The position numbers and the translations under genes are program-made. Shown here one piece after another: positions 1 to 7,841 of a stretch of 42,964 nucleotides of DNA; position 1 is the first letter of the stretch, and each line of letters starts with the position of its first letter. The stretch is from contig JAEWCF010000040.1 of the NCBI GenBank assembly GCA_023390775.1, forward strand, positions 1-42,964. The letters are read 5' to 3'. Source of the stretch: Bacteroidota bacterium. Lineage in GTDB: Bacteria > Bacteroidota > Bacteroidia > Flavobacteriales > Flavobacteriaceae. The notes under the pieces are model-generated. The model did not search any database. It worked only from the letters and a program-made list of their open reading frames with translations, and was not told the origin of the DNA.

Positions 1-54
1 ACGCTCCACCTCGTACTCTTCGAATCCAGCCCAAAAGACGGTTCCCGTCAGCAT
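1..54 (-). CDS. possible 5' end of a minus-strand gene (partial)
   Basis: An ATG on the minus strand at 54 opens a frame that stays open to the window edge and would encode MLTGTVFWAGFEEYEVER. It is divergent from the serine dehydratase gene, and the frame closes upstream at a TAG near 79-81, so 54 is the natural start. Only 18 codons are visible, too few to assign a family; chance is quite possible. Confidence 0.25.
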   Translation of the reverse strand, partial: MLTGTVFWAGFEEYEVER

Positions 55-240
55 GAATTCGCGGTCAGGTTGCCTTAACTATCATAAACAGATTCATCCG
101 CAGGTGCCGTTGCAGGCCAACTTATGCTGACAGGGCTAATATCGCGGCGAGATTTCTGCCGAGGGCGTAGGCGGCTGCTTCCACATTCTTCTTCCCGCTG
201 CACCCAAACGATGAATGGACGGACATCGCTTTTGATGCGT

Positions 241-248
241 TATATTTG
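241..248 (+). promoter_or_regulatory. -7 promoter element of sdaA
   Basis: TATATTTG matches the Bacteroidota -7 consensus TAnnTTTG exactly and lies 14 nt before the sdaA ATG, giving a short leader. A good -33 TTTG at the usual 19-21 nt spacing is not seen. The stretch 55-240 holds no other recognised element. Confidence 0.6.
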
Positions 249-262
249 CAAAAACTTTCGCA

Positions 263-1690
263 ATGCAAGAAGCGATCTCGGTATTTGACATGCTCAAGAT
301 TGGTGTGGGGCCTTCCAGTTCACACACCCTCGGCCCCTGGCGGGCGGCGCAGCGCTTTCTCTCCGAACTCCGTCAGGAAGGCATCCTGGGCCAGTGCGTG
401 CGGATCAGGACAGACTTGTACGGTTCGCTTTCGCTGACGGGAAAGGGCCATGCGACCGATCTAGCGGTCATGCTCGGGCTCAGCGGCCAGGACCCTGAAT
501 TTATTCCCGTCGCGGGCATTTCGGGCATCATCGACTCGATCCACCTCAACGGTGAAATCCGCCCCGAACCCGGTTTGGCAATCCCGTTCACCTTCCTGAC
601 CGATATCGTCTTCAACAAAAATTTCCTCCCTTTCCATGCAAACGGGATGACATTTACGGCATTCCTGCGGGAAGGGCGCCAATATGAATCGACGTTCTAT
701 TCCATCGGGGGCGGCTTTGTGGTCAAGGAAGAAAGGCCCAATGCCAAGAAAAAGGAGGCCATCAAAAACACGTTTCCCTATCCAATCGACAAGGCTTCGC
801 AACTCCTGGAATATGCGCGGTCACAGGGCCGCAGCATTTGGGAGATCGTCATGGACAACGAGCGTTCCATGCGCTCCGATGAGCAGATCAAAAGTGAACT
901 GATGCGCGTTTGGGCCACCATGCTCGAGTGCATTTACATCGGTTGCCATTCCGAAGGCGTTTTGCCCGGTGGCCTCAACGTTCGCCGCAGGGCTTTTGAC
1001 ATGCACAAGAACCTGATCGGCGACATCCCCTATTCCAATGAAAGGGAATGGCTGGAGTCCATTCGCGGCACCGAAGTCAAATTTCGCCAGATATTGAAAT
1101 GGGTCAGCTGCTTCGCCCTGGCGGTGAACGAGGTCAATGCCGCGTTGGGACGTGTCGTGACCGCGCCCACAAACGGAAGTGCCGGCGTAATCCCGGCCGT
1201 CCTGATGTATTACCTGGTCATCGAAAATCACGAGGCCGGCGAGGAAGAAATCTGCCGGTTCCTGCTTGTGGCAGGCGAAATCGGGAGCATTTTCAAGAAG
1301 GGTGCGACCATTTCCGCCGCGATGGGAGGTTGCCAGGCCGAAATCGGTGTTTCGAGTGCGATGGCGGCGGCCGGGCTCTGCCAGGTCATGGGCGGTACAC
1401 CGGAACAGGTTCTCGTCGCTGCCGAAATTGCCATGGAACACCACCTGGGCATGACCTGCGACCCGATTGGCGGGCTGGTCCAGATCCCGTGTATCGAACG
1501 CAACACCATGGGCGCGGTGAAAGCGATCAATGCCGCCGAACTTGCCCTGGAAACCGATCCAAAAAATGCGAAGGTCCCGCTGGACAAGGTGATCGACACG
1601 ATGTGGCAGACCGCCAAGGACATGAACAACAAATACAAGGAAACCTCCGAGGGCGGGCTTGCCGTGGCGGTCAACATGGCCGATTGCTAA
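263..1690 (+). CDS. sdaA: L-serine ammonia-lyase, single-chain iron-sulfur type
   Basis: Deaminates L-serine to pyruvate and ammonia in the cytoplasm using an oxygen-sensitive [4Fe-4S] cluster. At 475 aa it has the single-chain layout: an N-terminal SDH_beta domain (about 1-155, with the family opening SVFDMLKIGVGPSSSHT) followed by SDH_alpha (about 185-465). The alpha domain shows GCHSEGVLPGGLN, the GGCQAEIGVSSAMAA stretch and MTCDPIGGLVQIPC, which carry the cluster cysteines. The ATG at 263 is preferred because the SSSHT start motif follows directly and a -7 element lies 14 nt upstream. Its stop codon overlaps the stop of the convergent amine oxidase gene by 3 nt. Family assignment is firm. 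Confidence 0.95.
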   Translation: MQEAISVFDMLKIGVGPSSSHTLGPWRAAQRFLSELRQEGILGQCVRIRTDLYGSLSLTGKGHATDLAVMLGLSGQDPEFIPVAGISGIIDSIHLNGEIRPEPGLAIPFTFLTDIVFNKNFLPFHANGMTFTAFLREGRQYESTFYSIGGGFVVKEERPNAKKKEAIKNTFPYPIDKASQLLEYARSQGRSIWEIVMDNERSMRSDEQIKSELMRVWATMLECIYIGCHSEGVLPGGLNVRRRAFDMHKNLIGDIPYSNEREWLESIRGTEVKFRQILKWVSCFALAVNEVNAALGRVVTAPTNGSAGVIPAVLMYYLVIENHEAGEEEICRFLLVAGEIGSIFKKGATISAAMGGCQAEIGVSSAMAAAGLCQVMGGTPEQVLVAAEIAMEHHLGMTCDPIGGLVQIPCIERNTMGAVKAINAAELALETDPKNAKVPLDKVIDTMWQTAKDMNNKYKETSEGGLAVAVNMADC

Positions 1691-2916
1691 TTGTTCCTGA
1701 GGGCCGTTGCGATCTTCCGTGCCGCATAACGGCCACTTTTAAGGGCAGCCTCCACCGTCCCAACCGAAAACCCCGGGTCAAGGGCTTCCCCGGCAAAAAA
1801 TACCCTTGCTCCGACTCCGCGGTTCAGCATTCGTATCGATTCCTTGCCGCCGGGCATCAGCCAGCTATAGGCGCCGCCAGTTTCGGTCTTCGGCGTATAC
1901 CTGAAAATTTGTGCGGCACGCAATGTCTTTTTATCCGGAAAGGCCCTTTGGAGTTTTTCAAGGGCGGCCTCGATAATTGTTGCATCGGCTACTTCCTGCC
2001 ACCTGGCGGCATAAGCATTCCCGATCCAAAGGGTCAAAACAGGCGAGTTTCCCGGGAGTTGTGTCCAAAAAGTAAATCCGTCGTCCATAAAAAGAAATCC
2101 CAGTCCGGGTTGCGCGTGTTCCCAAAAAGGATGCTCAAATTCCAGGGCCCCCTTGATCACGCTTCCGAAACCTACTTTTTCAAAGTGCCGAAGCTGGGAA
2201 ACTTCAGGGATGAAGGAAATTTTGCCCTGAAGGTATTTCCAGTGCGGAATGGCCAGCAACGCGGCATCGCAGTCAAACGATTCCGCATCGGTGCTGACAC
2301 GGACCTTGTTTTGCTTCCAATCAACCTTGGTGACGCGTGCATTCAGATGCAGTTCAAAGCTTCTCCGTCCGCATGCATCTGCTAGGTATTCGACGATTTT
2401 GCCGTATCCCGCCGCCGGCCGCGCCTGGGATTGATCGCCCAACCACTCTTGTTTGACACTCATCAGGCTGAGCCTTTCGGGATCGGCGAGGTCAAGGCCC
2501 TGGGCGAGATCGAAAACCTTTTGCCGCATTTCAGTTTCACCCGGAAAATTTTTCGAAAGGAAATCGGCGACCGTACTATCACGCCTCTGCGCGGCCAAAG
2601 CTTTGTAAAAGCGTTCCCACAATTTCGATTTTCCGTACTCCGTGAAGCGGCCCCCGGCAAATTCGACGAACCGGCCCTCCGCCGGAAAGGTATTTTGTCC
2701 CGCCTTTGCGAGCAAATGTTTGGTAAGGGCCAGGTCCCCGTGGATAAATTCGGCGCCGGCTTCCACCGGATGCAAAAAACCTTCGGGCGTCAGCGTTTGG
2801 ATGCGGCCGCCGATGCGCGGCGAGGCTTCCAGCATGGACACCGAAAAACCTTTTCGCGTCAGGTCATAGGCCGCCATCAATCCGGCCGCCCCGGCCCCTG
2901 CGATAATGACTTTCAT
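1687..2916 (-). CDS. flavin-containing amine oxidase / FAD-dependent oxidoreductase
   Basis: A 409-aa FAD enzyme of the amine oxidase family. The N-terminus MKVIIAGAGAAGLMAAYDL is a Rossmann GxGxxG dinucleotide site followed by an acidic strand end (LEAS) and the GGRIQT motif that contacts FAD. The C-terminus VFFAGEALDPGFSVGTVEAAL is the second FAD-binding motif that closes these proteins. There is no signal peptide, so it should act in the cytoplasm. The substrate cannot be told from sequence; monoamines, polyamines or carotenoid-like compounds are all possible for this fold. It stands alone on the minus strand, and no promoter element was recognised upstream. Start chosen at the ATG that places the Rossmann strand at residue 2. 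Confidence 0.88.
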   Translation of the reverse strand: MKVIIAGAGAAGLMAAYDLTRKGFSVSMLEASPRIGGRIQTLTPEGFLHPVEAGAEFIHGDLALTKHLLAKAGQNTFPAEGRFVEFAGGRFTEYGKSKLWERFYKALAAQRRDSTVADFLSKNFPGETEMRQKVFDLAQGLDLADPERLSLMSVKQEWLGDQSQARPAAGYGKIVEYLADACGRRSFELHLNARVTKVDWKQNKVRVSTDAESFDCDAALLAIPHWKYLQGKISFIPEVSQLRHFEKVGFGSVIKGALEFEHPFWEHAQPGLGFLFMDDGFTFWTQLPGNSPVLTLWIGNAYAARWQEVADATIIEAALEKLQRAFPDKKTLRAAQIFRYTPKTETGGAYSWLMPGGKESIRMLNRGVGARVFFAGEALDPGFSVGTVEAALKSGRYAARKIATALRNN

Positions 2917-2952
2917 TTTTTTTTAGCATCAAGTTACGATTGGGGCGCCATA

Positions 2953-2981
2953 AAACAAAAAAGCCGGAAACAATCCGGCTT
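2953..2981 (-). terminator. intrinsic terminator of the secreted lipoprotein gene
   Basis: Perfect 8-bp stem AAGCCGGA / TCCGGCTT with a 5-nt loop. Read on the minus strand it is followed by a T-rich tract (TTTTTTGTTTTA). It sits 21 nt beyond the stop codon of the minus-strand lipoprotein gene that begins at 4132. Confidence 0.85.
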
Positions 2982-3001
2982 CTAATATGAATATAAATTT
3001 A

Positions 3002-4132
3002 TCAATTGCCCGCCCCGCAATCAGTCCCGAGGCCCGAAAGTTCGAAAACGAAGTAGGACATCATCTGGTCGATCGCGTCGCTCGCCGAATTGTTGCCGTG
3101 CGTGTGGAAGGACGAGTAAAAGACCCCGCCGCAGCCGTAGGGGAAGGTAAAGGCCAGGGGTTTATCGGTCATCAGCTGGTTATCGTATTGGATCTCGTTG
3201 GCAATCACCCACGCATCGACATTTTCCGGATTGAACGAGTCAACAAGCTGCCATCCGCCAAGAAAGCCTTCCACGAGGACGTTTGGCGTAACGATAATGC
3301 CCTGCGCTTCCAGCCAGGCTTCGAGGTCGGCGCTTCCCAGTGTAGCAAACGCCTCGCTGCTGTCGCCGCCTTTTTCAGGTTGCGCAAAGGTCAGGTAATC
3401 GGTCGGGAACATGGATTGAACATAGGTGTACATCCAGTCGGTGGCATAAATGATCCCGCCGTTCTCCACGAAGGTCTTCAGGTTGTTCATGGCCACCGTG
3501 TTGTTGCGGAGTTCGTCATAGACGCTGCAATTGAAGAATATGATGTCATAGGTGGCCAACTGCGCGGGCGTGTTGAGAAGTTCGGCAATCCCGAAAGTCA
3601 CATTTGGCGTCAGGCTCGATGGCCTGGCAGTCGCATCGGCATGGCCGTGCCTTCCAAATTGTGCCGCGCGGCCGCTGACCCCGCTGATGAAGTCGAACGC
3701 AGGTGCGCCCGTTTCCGGGTCGGTCACGCCGATCTGCATCAGGATTTCCTCGATATAATCGTAAGAACCCTGGACTACCGCGATCTTGGGAAAAGTATCG
3801 AAATTTCGTTCGGTCTCGCCGATCACATAGTCGGCCTGAAGATCAAGCTCGAGGGTACGCGAAAATTTTCCCTTGCTGAGCACGACGCGCAAATTGCCTT
3901 CGGGCATCTCGTCAACGACAAAATTCCCCAGGGCATCGGTGGTTACCTGGGCAATCTTTTCATCGCCCTTGTAGACGGCAACATTGGCGCGAGAGATGGG
4001 AAAGTTGTTGTTTGGCGAAAAAACCTGGCCCGAAATCTTCAGGTCCCCGCCTCCGGAATTTTGGTCGTCGTCGCTGCAGGAAACCAGCAGTGCAAAGGTG
4101 ACCGCAAGGATCACATAAGTAAATTTTTTCAT
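3002..4132 (-). CDS. surface lipoprotein with carboxypeptidase-regulatory-like and amidotransferase-like domains
   Basis: A 376-aa lipoprotein of unknown function. The signal peptide ends in LLVSC with the lipidated Cys at residue 19. The next residues SDDDQN are acidic, like the lipoprotein export signal that sends Bacteroidota lipoproteins to the cell surface. Residues about 30-105 look like a carboxypeptidase-regulatory-like beta sandwich (ISGQVFSPNNNFPISRANV ... TTDALGNFVVDEMP). Residues about 115-360 look like a ThuA/glutamine-amidotransferase-like fold: YDIIFFNCS, then LKTFVENGGIIYATDW, then a late GGVFYSSFHTHG. A Cys and late His are present, but no catalytic triad is proven. It is followed by a hairpin terminator. 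A -7-like TACTTTTA lies upstream on the minus strand at 4154-4161. Domain calls are by pattern only. Confidence 0.7.
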   Translation of the reverse strand: MKKFTYVILAVTFALLVSCSDDDQNSGGGDLKISGQVFSPNNNFPISRANVAVYKGDEKIAQVTTDALGNFVVDEMPEGNLRVVLSKGKFSRTLELDLQADYVIGETERNFDTFPKIAVVQGSYDYIEEILMQIGVTDPETGAPAFDFISGVSGRAAQFGRHGHADATARPSSLTPNVTFGIAELLNTPAQLATYDIIFFNCSVYDELRNNTVAMNNLKTFVENGGIIYATDWMYTYVQSMFPTDYLTFAQPEKGGDSSEAFATLGSADLEAWLEAQGIIVTPNVLVEGFLGGWQLVDSFNPENVDAWVIANEIQYDNQLMTDKPLAFTFPYGCGGVFYSSFHTHGNNSASDAIDQMMSYFVFELSGLGTDCGAGN

Positions 4133-4217
4133 ATCGATTGTGGTTTGAGATTTTAAAAGTAAAAATTAAACCCGTGGAAATGAAAAAATTACGCTTTTAT
4201 TTTTAACAATTGTATAG

Positions 4218-4643
4218 CTATTTTCGCCTGGTGTCCAAAAGATGGACTACCCGCCATTGGCCACCTTCGCGAACCAGGTGGAACGAATTCACTCCCGCAT
4301 GGCTCCTTTTCCCGTCAAGGAAAAATTCGTAGGGCGTCCAGACATGGGCCATGTTGCCGTCGATTTGTTCATGGAAGGATAGCAGTTTTTCCTCGAACTT
4401 CATTCCGGCCGGGATACCGCCAATGGATTTCAGCAGATCCGCCACGGTTTCATGAGAGAGTTTCGGGCCGTCCTTGCGTTCGGAGACCGAGTGCAGAGTT
4501 GCCGTTTTATGCATCAGGCTTCGCAATGCCGAAGTATCTTTTGCGTGGAAGGCCACAAAGAATTTCTCAACAGCCGCCTTCGGCGATTCTTGCCCGTAAA
4601 CGGAACATCCCAGGAAGAATAATGCGATGAATGAATTTTTCAT
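4218..4643 (-). CDS. secreted NTF2-like (lumazine-binding-type) protein
   Basis: A 141-aa protein with an N-terminal signal peptide (MKNSFIALFFLGCSVYGQ, cleavage after about residue 18). The rest has the pattern of a small NTF2-like/SnoaL-like cone fold of the putative lumazine-binding type: PKAAVEKFFVAFHAKDTSALRSLM at the start, MAHVWTPYEFFLDG in the middle, and SFHLVREGGQWRVVHLLDTR at the end. Such proteins are usually periplasmic and of unknown role; no catalytic residues can be assigned. It is co-directional with and 85 nt upstream of the surface lipoprotein gene, so the two may be co-transcribed. Divergent from panB. Confidence 0.75.
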   Translation of the reverse strand: MKNSFIALFFLGCSVYGQESPKAAVEKFFVAFHAKDTSALRSLMHKTATLHSVSERKDGPKLSHETVADLLKSIGGIPAGMKFEEKLLSFHEQIDGNMAHVWTPYEFFLDGKRSHAGVNSFHLVREGGQWRVVHLLDTRRK

Positions 4644-4679
4644 GATTCGGTTTTTGCTTTTAGTACGCCAAAGGCAAAG

Positions 4680-4710
4680 TTTGTTACCGCGCGCAATGCC
4701 TAAACTTTAG
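4680..4710 (+). promoter_or_regulatory. probable panB promoter
   Basis: TTTG at 4680-4683 and AACTTTAG at 4703-4710 are 19 nt apart, the usual Bacteroidota -33/-7 spacing, with a local variant of the -7 word. A second -7-like word TACTTTTA follows at 4711-4718. The panB ATG is 25 nt beyond the first -7 element. Confidence 0.5.
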
Positions 4711-4735
4711 TACTTTTACAGTCCAAAACCAAGCT

Positions 4736-5554
4736 ATGTCCACGGCAAAAAAAGATTACAAGCGCATCACGACCCGATCACTGATCGAGATGAAGGCCGG
4801 CAACGAGAAGATTTCCATGCTCACCGCCTATGATTTTACCATGGCGCGGATCGTGGATACCGCGGGGGTCGATGTAATCCTGGTGGGCGATTCGGCTTCG
4901 AATGTGATGGCGGGACATGAAACCACGCTTCCCATCACCCTTGACCAGATGATCTACCATGCCTCATCGGTGGTGCGGGCCATAACCCGTGCGCTGGTGG
5001 TGGTGGACCTTCCGTTCGGAAGCTATCAGTCGGATTCAAAGGAAGCGCTCAGGTCGTCCATCCGGATCATGAAGGAAAGCGGGGCGCACGCGGTCAAGAT
5101 GGAAGGTGGAAGCGAAATCAAGGAATCGATCAAGAAAATACTCAACGCCGGGATTCCTGTCATGGGCCACCTGGGGCTTACGCCGCAATCCATCTATAAA
5201 TTCGGGACCTACACCGTTCGCGCCAAGGAGGAAGAGGAGGCCGAAAAACTCATGGAGGACGCCAAGCTGCTGGAACGCATCGGGTGTTTTGCGCTGGTTC
5301 TTGAAAAGATTCCGGCCGCATTGGCCGAGCGCGTCGCCAAGAGCATTTCAATCCCGGTGATCGGGATCGGTGCCGGCGGCGGTGTCGATGGTCAGGTCCT
5401 GGTCATCCACGACATGCTGGGCATGAACAACGAGTTCAGCCCGCGGTTCCTTCGCCGGTACATGAACCTTTACGACGATATGACGGGAGCGATCTCAAAA
5501 TATGTCGGCGACGTGAAGAGCCGGGATTTCCCGAATGCGTCGGAGCAATATTAG
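4736..5554 (+). CDS. panB: 3-methyl-2-oxobutanoate hydroxymethyltransferase
   Basis: First committed step of pantothenate synthesis: it adds a hydroxymethyl group from 5,10-methylenetetrahydrofolate to 2-oxoisovalerate to make ketopantoate. The protein is 272 aa, the normal size for this (beta/alpha)8 enzyme. Visible signatures include the opening KISMLTAYDFTMARIVD, the metal-site segment ILVGDSASNVMAGHETT, VKMEGGSEI, MGHLGLTPQS, and the late IPVIGIGAGGGVDGQVLV. The start ATG lies just downstream of a promoter-like pair and the first residues STAKKDYKRIT are typical. No panC is nearby. It reads towards the RluA-type gene, but 171 nt of repeats lie between them. Confidence 0.96.
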   Translation: MSTAKKDYKRITTRSLIEMKAGNEKISMLTAYDFTMARIVDTAGVDVILVGDSASNVMAGHETTLPITLDQMIYHASSVVRAITRALVVVDLPFGSYQSDSKEALRSSIRIMKESGAHAVKMEGGSEIKESIKKILNAGIPVMGHLGLTPQSIYKFGTYTVRAKEEEEAEKLMEDAKLLERIGCFALVLEKIPAALAERVAKSISIPVIGIGAGGGVDGQVLVIHDMLGMNNEFSPRFLRRYMNLYDDMTGAISKYVGDVKSRDFPNASEQY

Positions 5555-5555
5555 G

Positions 5556-5583
5556 AATGACGAATGTCAAATGTCAAATGTCG
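5556..5583. repeat. heptamer array AATGWCR x4
   Basis: Starts 2 nt after the panB stop: aatgacg, aatgtca, aatgtca, aatgtcg, all in exact 7-bp register. The words are close to the reverse complement of the TCATTNG arrays at 25.6 and 26.0 kb. Confidence 0.85.
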
Positions 5584-5605
5584 AACGAGGCTAATAAGAG
5601 GCATC

Positions 5606-5654
5606 ATTCAAAATTCAAAATTCAAAATTTATAATTTATAATTTATAATTTATA
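5606..5654. repeat. heptamer array ATTCAAA x3 + ATTTATA x4
   Basis: Seven contiguous 7-mers, three attcaaa then four atttata, with no slip in period. It is AT-rich in contrast to the GC-rich element that follows. The word ATTCAAA recurs near 25712. Confidence 0.9.
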
Positions 5655-5725
5655 ATTCTTTCGGCGTTGCTTTCAGCCCGCGCTATCGGCTGCACGCGGT
5701 GCCTGCCTCTATCGCTAACGCACCC
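5655..5725. repeat. GC-rich extragenic element beside the rluA-type gene
   Basis: GC-rich segment with the short recurring words GCTTTCAGCCCGCGCTATCGG and CTCTATCGCTAACGC placed directly after the AT-rich heptamers. Its position next to an array, and its CTATCGCT word, recall the element at 30079-30117, but the alignment is loose. It ends at the next start codon, so it forms the leader of that gene. Confidence 0.35.
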
Positions 5726-6424
5726 ATGAAGATACTTTCCGATAAACAGAATCTCCAGGTCCTTTACGAGGACAATCACCTGATCGCGGTCAACAAGCGT
5801 GTGGGCGATATCGTCCAAGGAGACAAGACCGGCGACAAACCGCTCAGCGAAGTGGTCAAGGAATACATCGGCGAGAAATACAACAAGCCCGGTGAGGTCT
5901 TCCTTGGGGTGATCCACAGGCTTGACAGGCCCACGACGGGCATCGTCCTCTTTGCGCGGACCTCAAAGGCGCTCACCCGGATGAACGAACTTTTCCGCAG
6001 CCGCGAAACCCGCAAGGTCTATTGGGCGGCGGTCACCTCGAAACCCCCATACCCGCAAGCGACCCTTGAACATTTTCTCCTGCGCAATGAAAAGACCAAC
6101 ACCTCGCGTGCGCACCAAAAGGAAGTCCCGGGAAGCAAACCGGCCAAACTCGAGTATTCAATATTGAAGAAACTGGACCGGTATACCATCCTGGAAATTG
6201 AATTGCACACGGGGCGCCACCACCAGATCCGGGCGCAATTGTCAGCGATCGGCTGTGCCATAAAAGGCGATCTCAAATACGACGCACCCCGCTCAAATCC
6301 CGACGGCGGCATCCATCTGCATGCGCGGCAACTCACTTTCACGCATCCGGTTTCGCGTGAGGCCATCGCCATTGTCGCCCCTACCCCGCCCGATCCGGTC
6401 TGGAACGCCCTGCAGATTATGTAA
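5726..6424 (+). CDS. RluA-family pseudouridine synthase
   Basis: Converts specific uridines in rRNA or tRNA to pseudouridine. With the start at 5726 the protein is 232 aa. The family motif HRLDRPTTGI is present with the catalytic Asp at residue 67, preceded by VLYEDNHLIAVNK and followed later by LHTGRHHQIRAQL and HLHARQLTFTHPV. There is no S4 domain, so it is the short RluA-like form; the exact target is not predictable. A GTG at 5699 would add nine residues lying inside the GC-rich extragenic element. The ATG at 5726 is preferred because it starts directly at the conserved N-terminus (MKILSDKQNLQVLYED). Confidence 0.92.
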   Translation: MKILSDKQNLQVLYEDNHLIAVNKRVGDIVQGDKTGDKPLSEVVKEYIGEKYNKPGEVFLGVIHRLDRPTTGIVLFARTSKALTRMNELFRSRETRKVYWAAVTSKPPYPQATLEHFLLRNEKTNTSRAHQKEVPGSKPAKLEYSILKKLDRYTILEIELHTGRHHQIRAQLSAIGCAIKGDLKYDAPRSNPDGGIHLHARQLTFTHPVSREAIAIVAPTPPDPVWNALQIM

Positions 6425-6488
6425 GGCAAATTTTCCAACCTGTAAGCACAACCCAAAATATTGGCGTAAATTCATGCAAAAATCACGT

Positions 6489-7841
6489 ATGAAAATCGCT
6501 ACCCTGATCCTTGCGCTTCTACCCGTGGCCAGCTTTGCCCAACAGCACTTCTCGGGCATCAACACCTCGTCGCGGACCAGCCTGTACAACGCCGCGCTCA
6601 ACCCCGCCGAATTGGCCAACATCTCCACGCGGTTCGAGGCCAACGTGATCGGCCTGAGCATCAACGCCTCGAGCAACAAGGCAACCTTCAGCGATCTGGT
6701 TTCGGGAAACGACCTTGAGAAAATCATCTTCGAAGGCGACGAACCCACCGACCTTCGGATCGATGCCGAGGTTGCGGGGCCGGGACTCGCATACAAAGTA
6801 GATAAATGGGTTTTTGCACTTTCCAGCCGCGCGTACGGTAAATTGGATCTGGTGGATATCGATACCAACATCGGCGACGCGATCGTGAGCGCCGGGATTA
6901 ACAGTATTGCCGGGTCCACGACCATCAGCAATGATTACAACCAACGCCTCAACGGTACCACATGGGGCGAAATCGGCCTCTCCGCGGGGACGGCGATATA
7001 CGAGACCGAAGCGCACCGGCTAACCGGCGGGGCGACGTTAAAACTTCTGTTTCCGGGCTCCTATGCAAATTTCGGCGCCGACCGTTTCTCGGGAACCGTC
7101 AACAATACCCTCGGCAACGCCGCGCTTACCAACACCCTGGCCAACCTCAACATCGCGTATTCCGGAAATTTGGGGGAAGATTTTACCGATTTCGGCGACT
7201 ATGCACGGTCGATGTTCGGGAAACTTGACGGTGTTGCGGCCGATATCGGGATCGCCTACCGCTGGAAGGACGCGCTCGACCCCGACCCTAAAAGATACAG
7301 GGTAAACGGAGGCGTTTCGATCCGCAATATAGGCTCGATGAAATTCAGTTCGTCCAACAACGCGTCGACCAATTACGTCCTGTCGATCCAGGGCAGCGAG
7401 AGCCTCAACCTCAACCAGTTCCAGAATGTGACCAGCATCGAGGAAGTGGAATCGATCCTTTTGCAAAGCGGCTATCTAAACCGCACGGAGAACCAAAGGC
7501 AGGAATTCAAGGTGAAACTTCCCACGGTTTTCTCCGCGTACGCCGATGTGCGTCTGGTTTCGGATCTTTTCGTGACTTTGTTCACGCAGCAAAAATTAAG
7601 TGATGGCTCCGAAAATGACCAGATCAACACCGAAAACATCTTCTCGGTCACCCCGCGCTATCTTCTTTCGCAGGTGGAATTCTTTGCACCGATGTCGGCC
7701 AACGAGATTGCCGGATTTACCGCGGGCTTCGGCATTCGGGCGTTCGGGTTCTTCGTGGGATCTTCGTCGGCCATCACGGCCCTTATCAATGACAGCAACC
7801 AGGCCGATGCCTACATCGGATACAGTTTTTCGATAAATTGA
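6489..7841 (+). CDS. DUF5723-type outer-membrane protein
   Basis: Exported protein of 450 aa. The signal peptide MKIATLILALLPVASFAQ is cleaved before QHFSG. The rest is rich in alternating aromatic and polar strands with frequent Asn/Gly turns and resembles the flavobacterial DUF5723 family (ALNPAELAN..., GLAYKVDKWVFALSSRAYGKL, and a final GIRAFGFFVGSSS...AYIGYSFSIN). This suggests an outer-membrane beta barrel, function unknown. An ATG at 6474 would add MQKSR and is also possible; 6489 gives the cleaner signal peptide. The stop codon overlaps the ATG of the aldehyde dehydrogenase gene (TGATG), so the two are translationally adjacent. Confidence 0.75.
   Translation: MKIATLILALLPVASFAQQHFSGINTSSRTSLYNAALNPAELANISTRFEANVIGLSINASSNKATFSDLVSGNDLEKIIFEGDEPTDLRIDAEVAGPGLAYKVDKWVFALSSRAYGKLDLVDIDTNIGDAIVSAGINSIAGSTTISNDYNQRLNGTTWGEIGLSAGTAIYETEAHRLTGGATLKLLFPGSYANFGADRFSGTVNNTLGNAALTNTLANLNIAYSGNLGEDFTDFGDYARSMFGKLDGVAADIGIAYRWKDALDPDPKRYRVNGGVSIRNIGSMKFSSSNNASTNYVLSIQGSESLNLNQFQNVTSIEEVESILLQSGYLNRTENQRQEFKVKLPTVFSAYADVRLVSDLFVTLFTQQKLSDGSENDQINTENIFSVTPRYLLSQVEFFAPMSANEIAGFTAGFGIRAFGFFVGSSSAITALINDSNQADAYIGYSFSIN

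Noticed and set aside
1..40. tRNA-like T-arm word TTCGAATCC
   Set aside because: The flanking bases do not pair as a T-stem and no anticodon or acceptor stem is found.
1048..2385. 445-codon plus-strand open frame
   Set aside because: It runs through sdaA in another frame and antisense to the amine oxidase gene; both real genes have full family motifs, while this frame is Arg/Gly-rich with none.
2987..4156. 389-codon plus-strand open frame
   Set aside because: Antisense to the surface lipoprotein gene, whose signal peptide, lipobox and terminator are clear.
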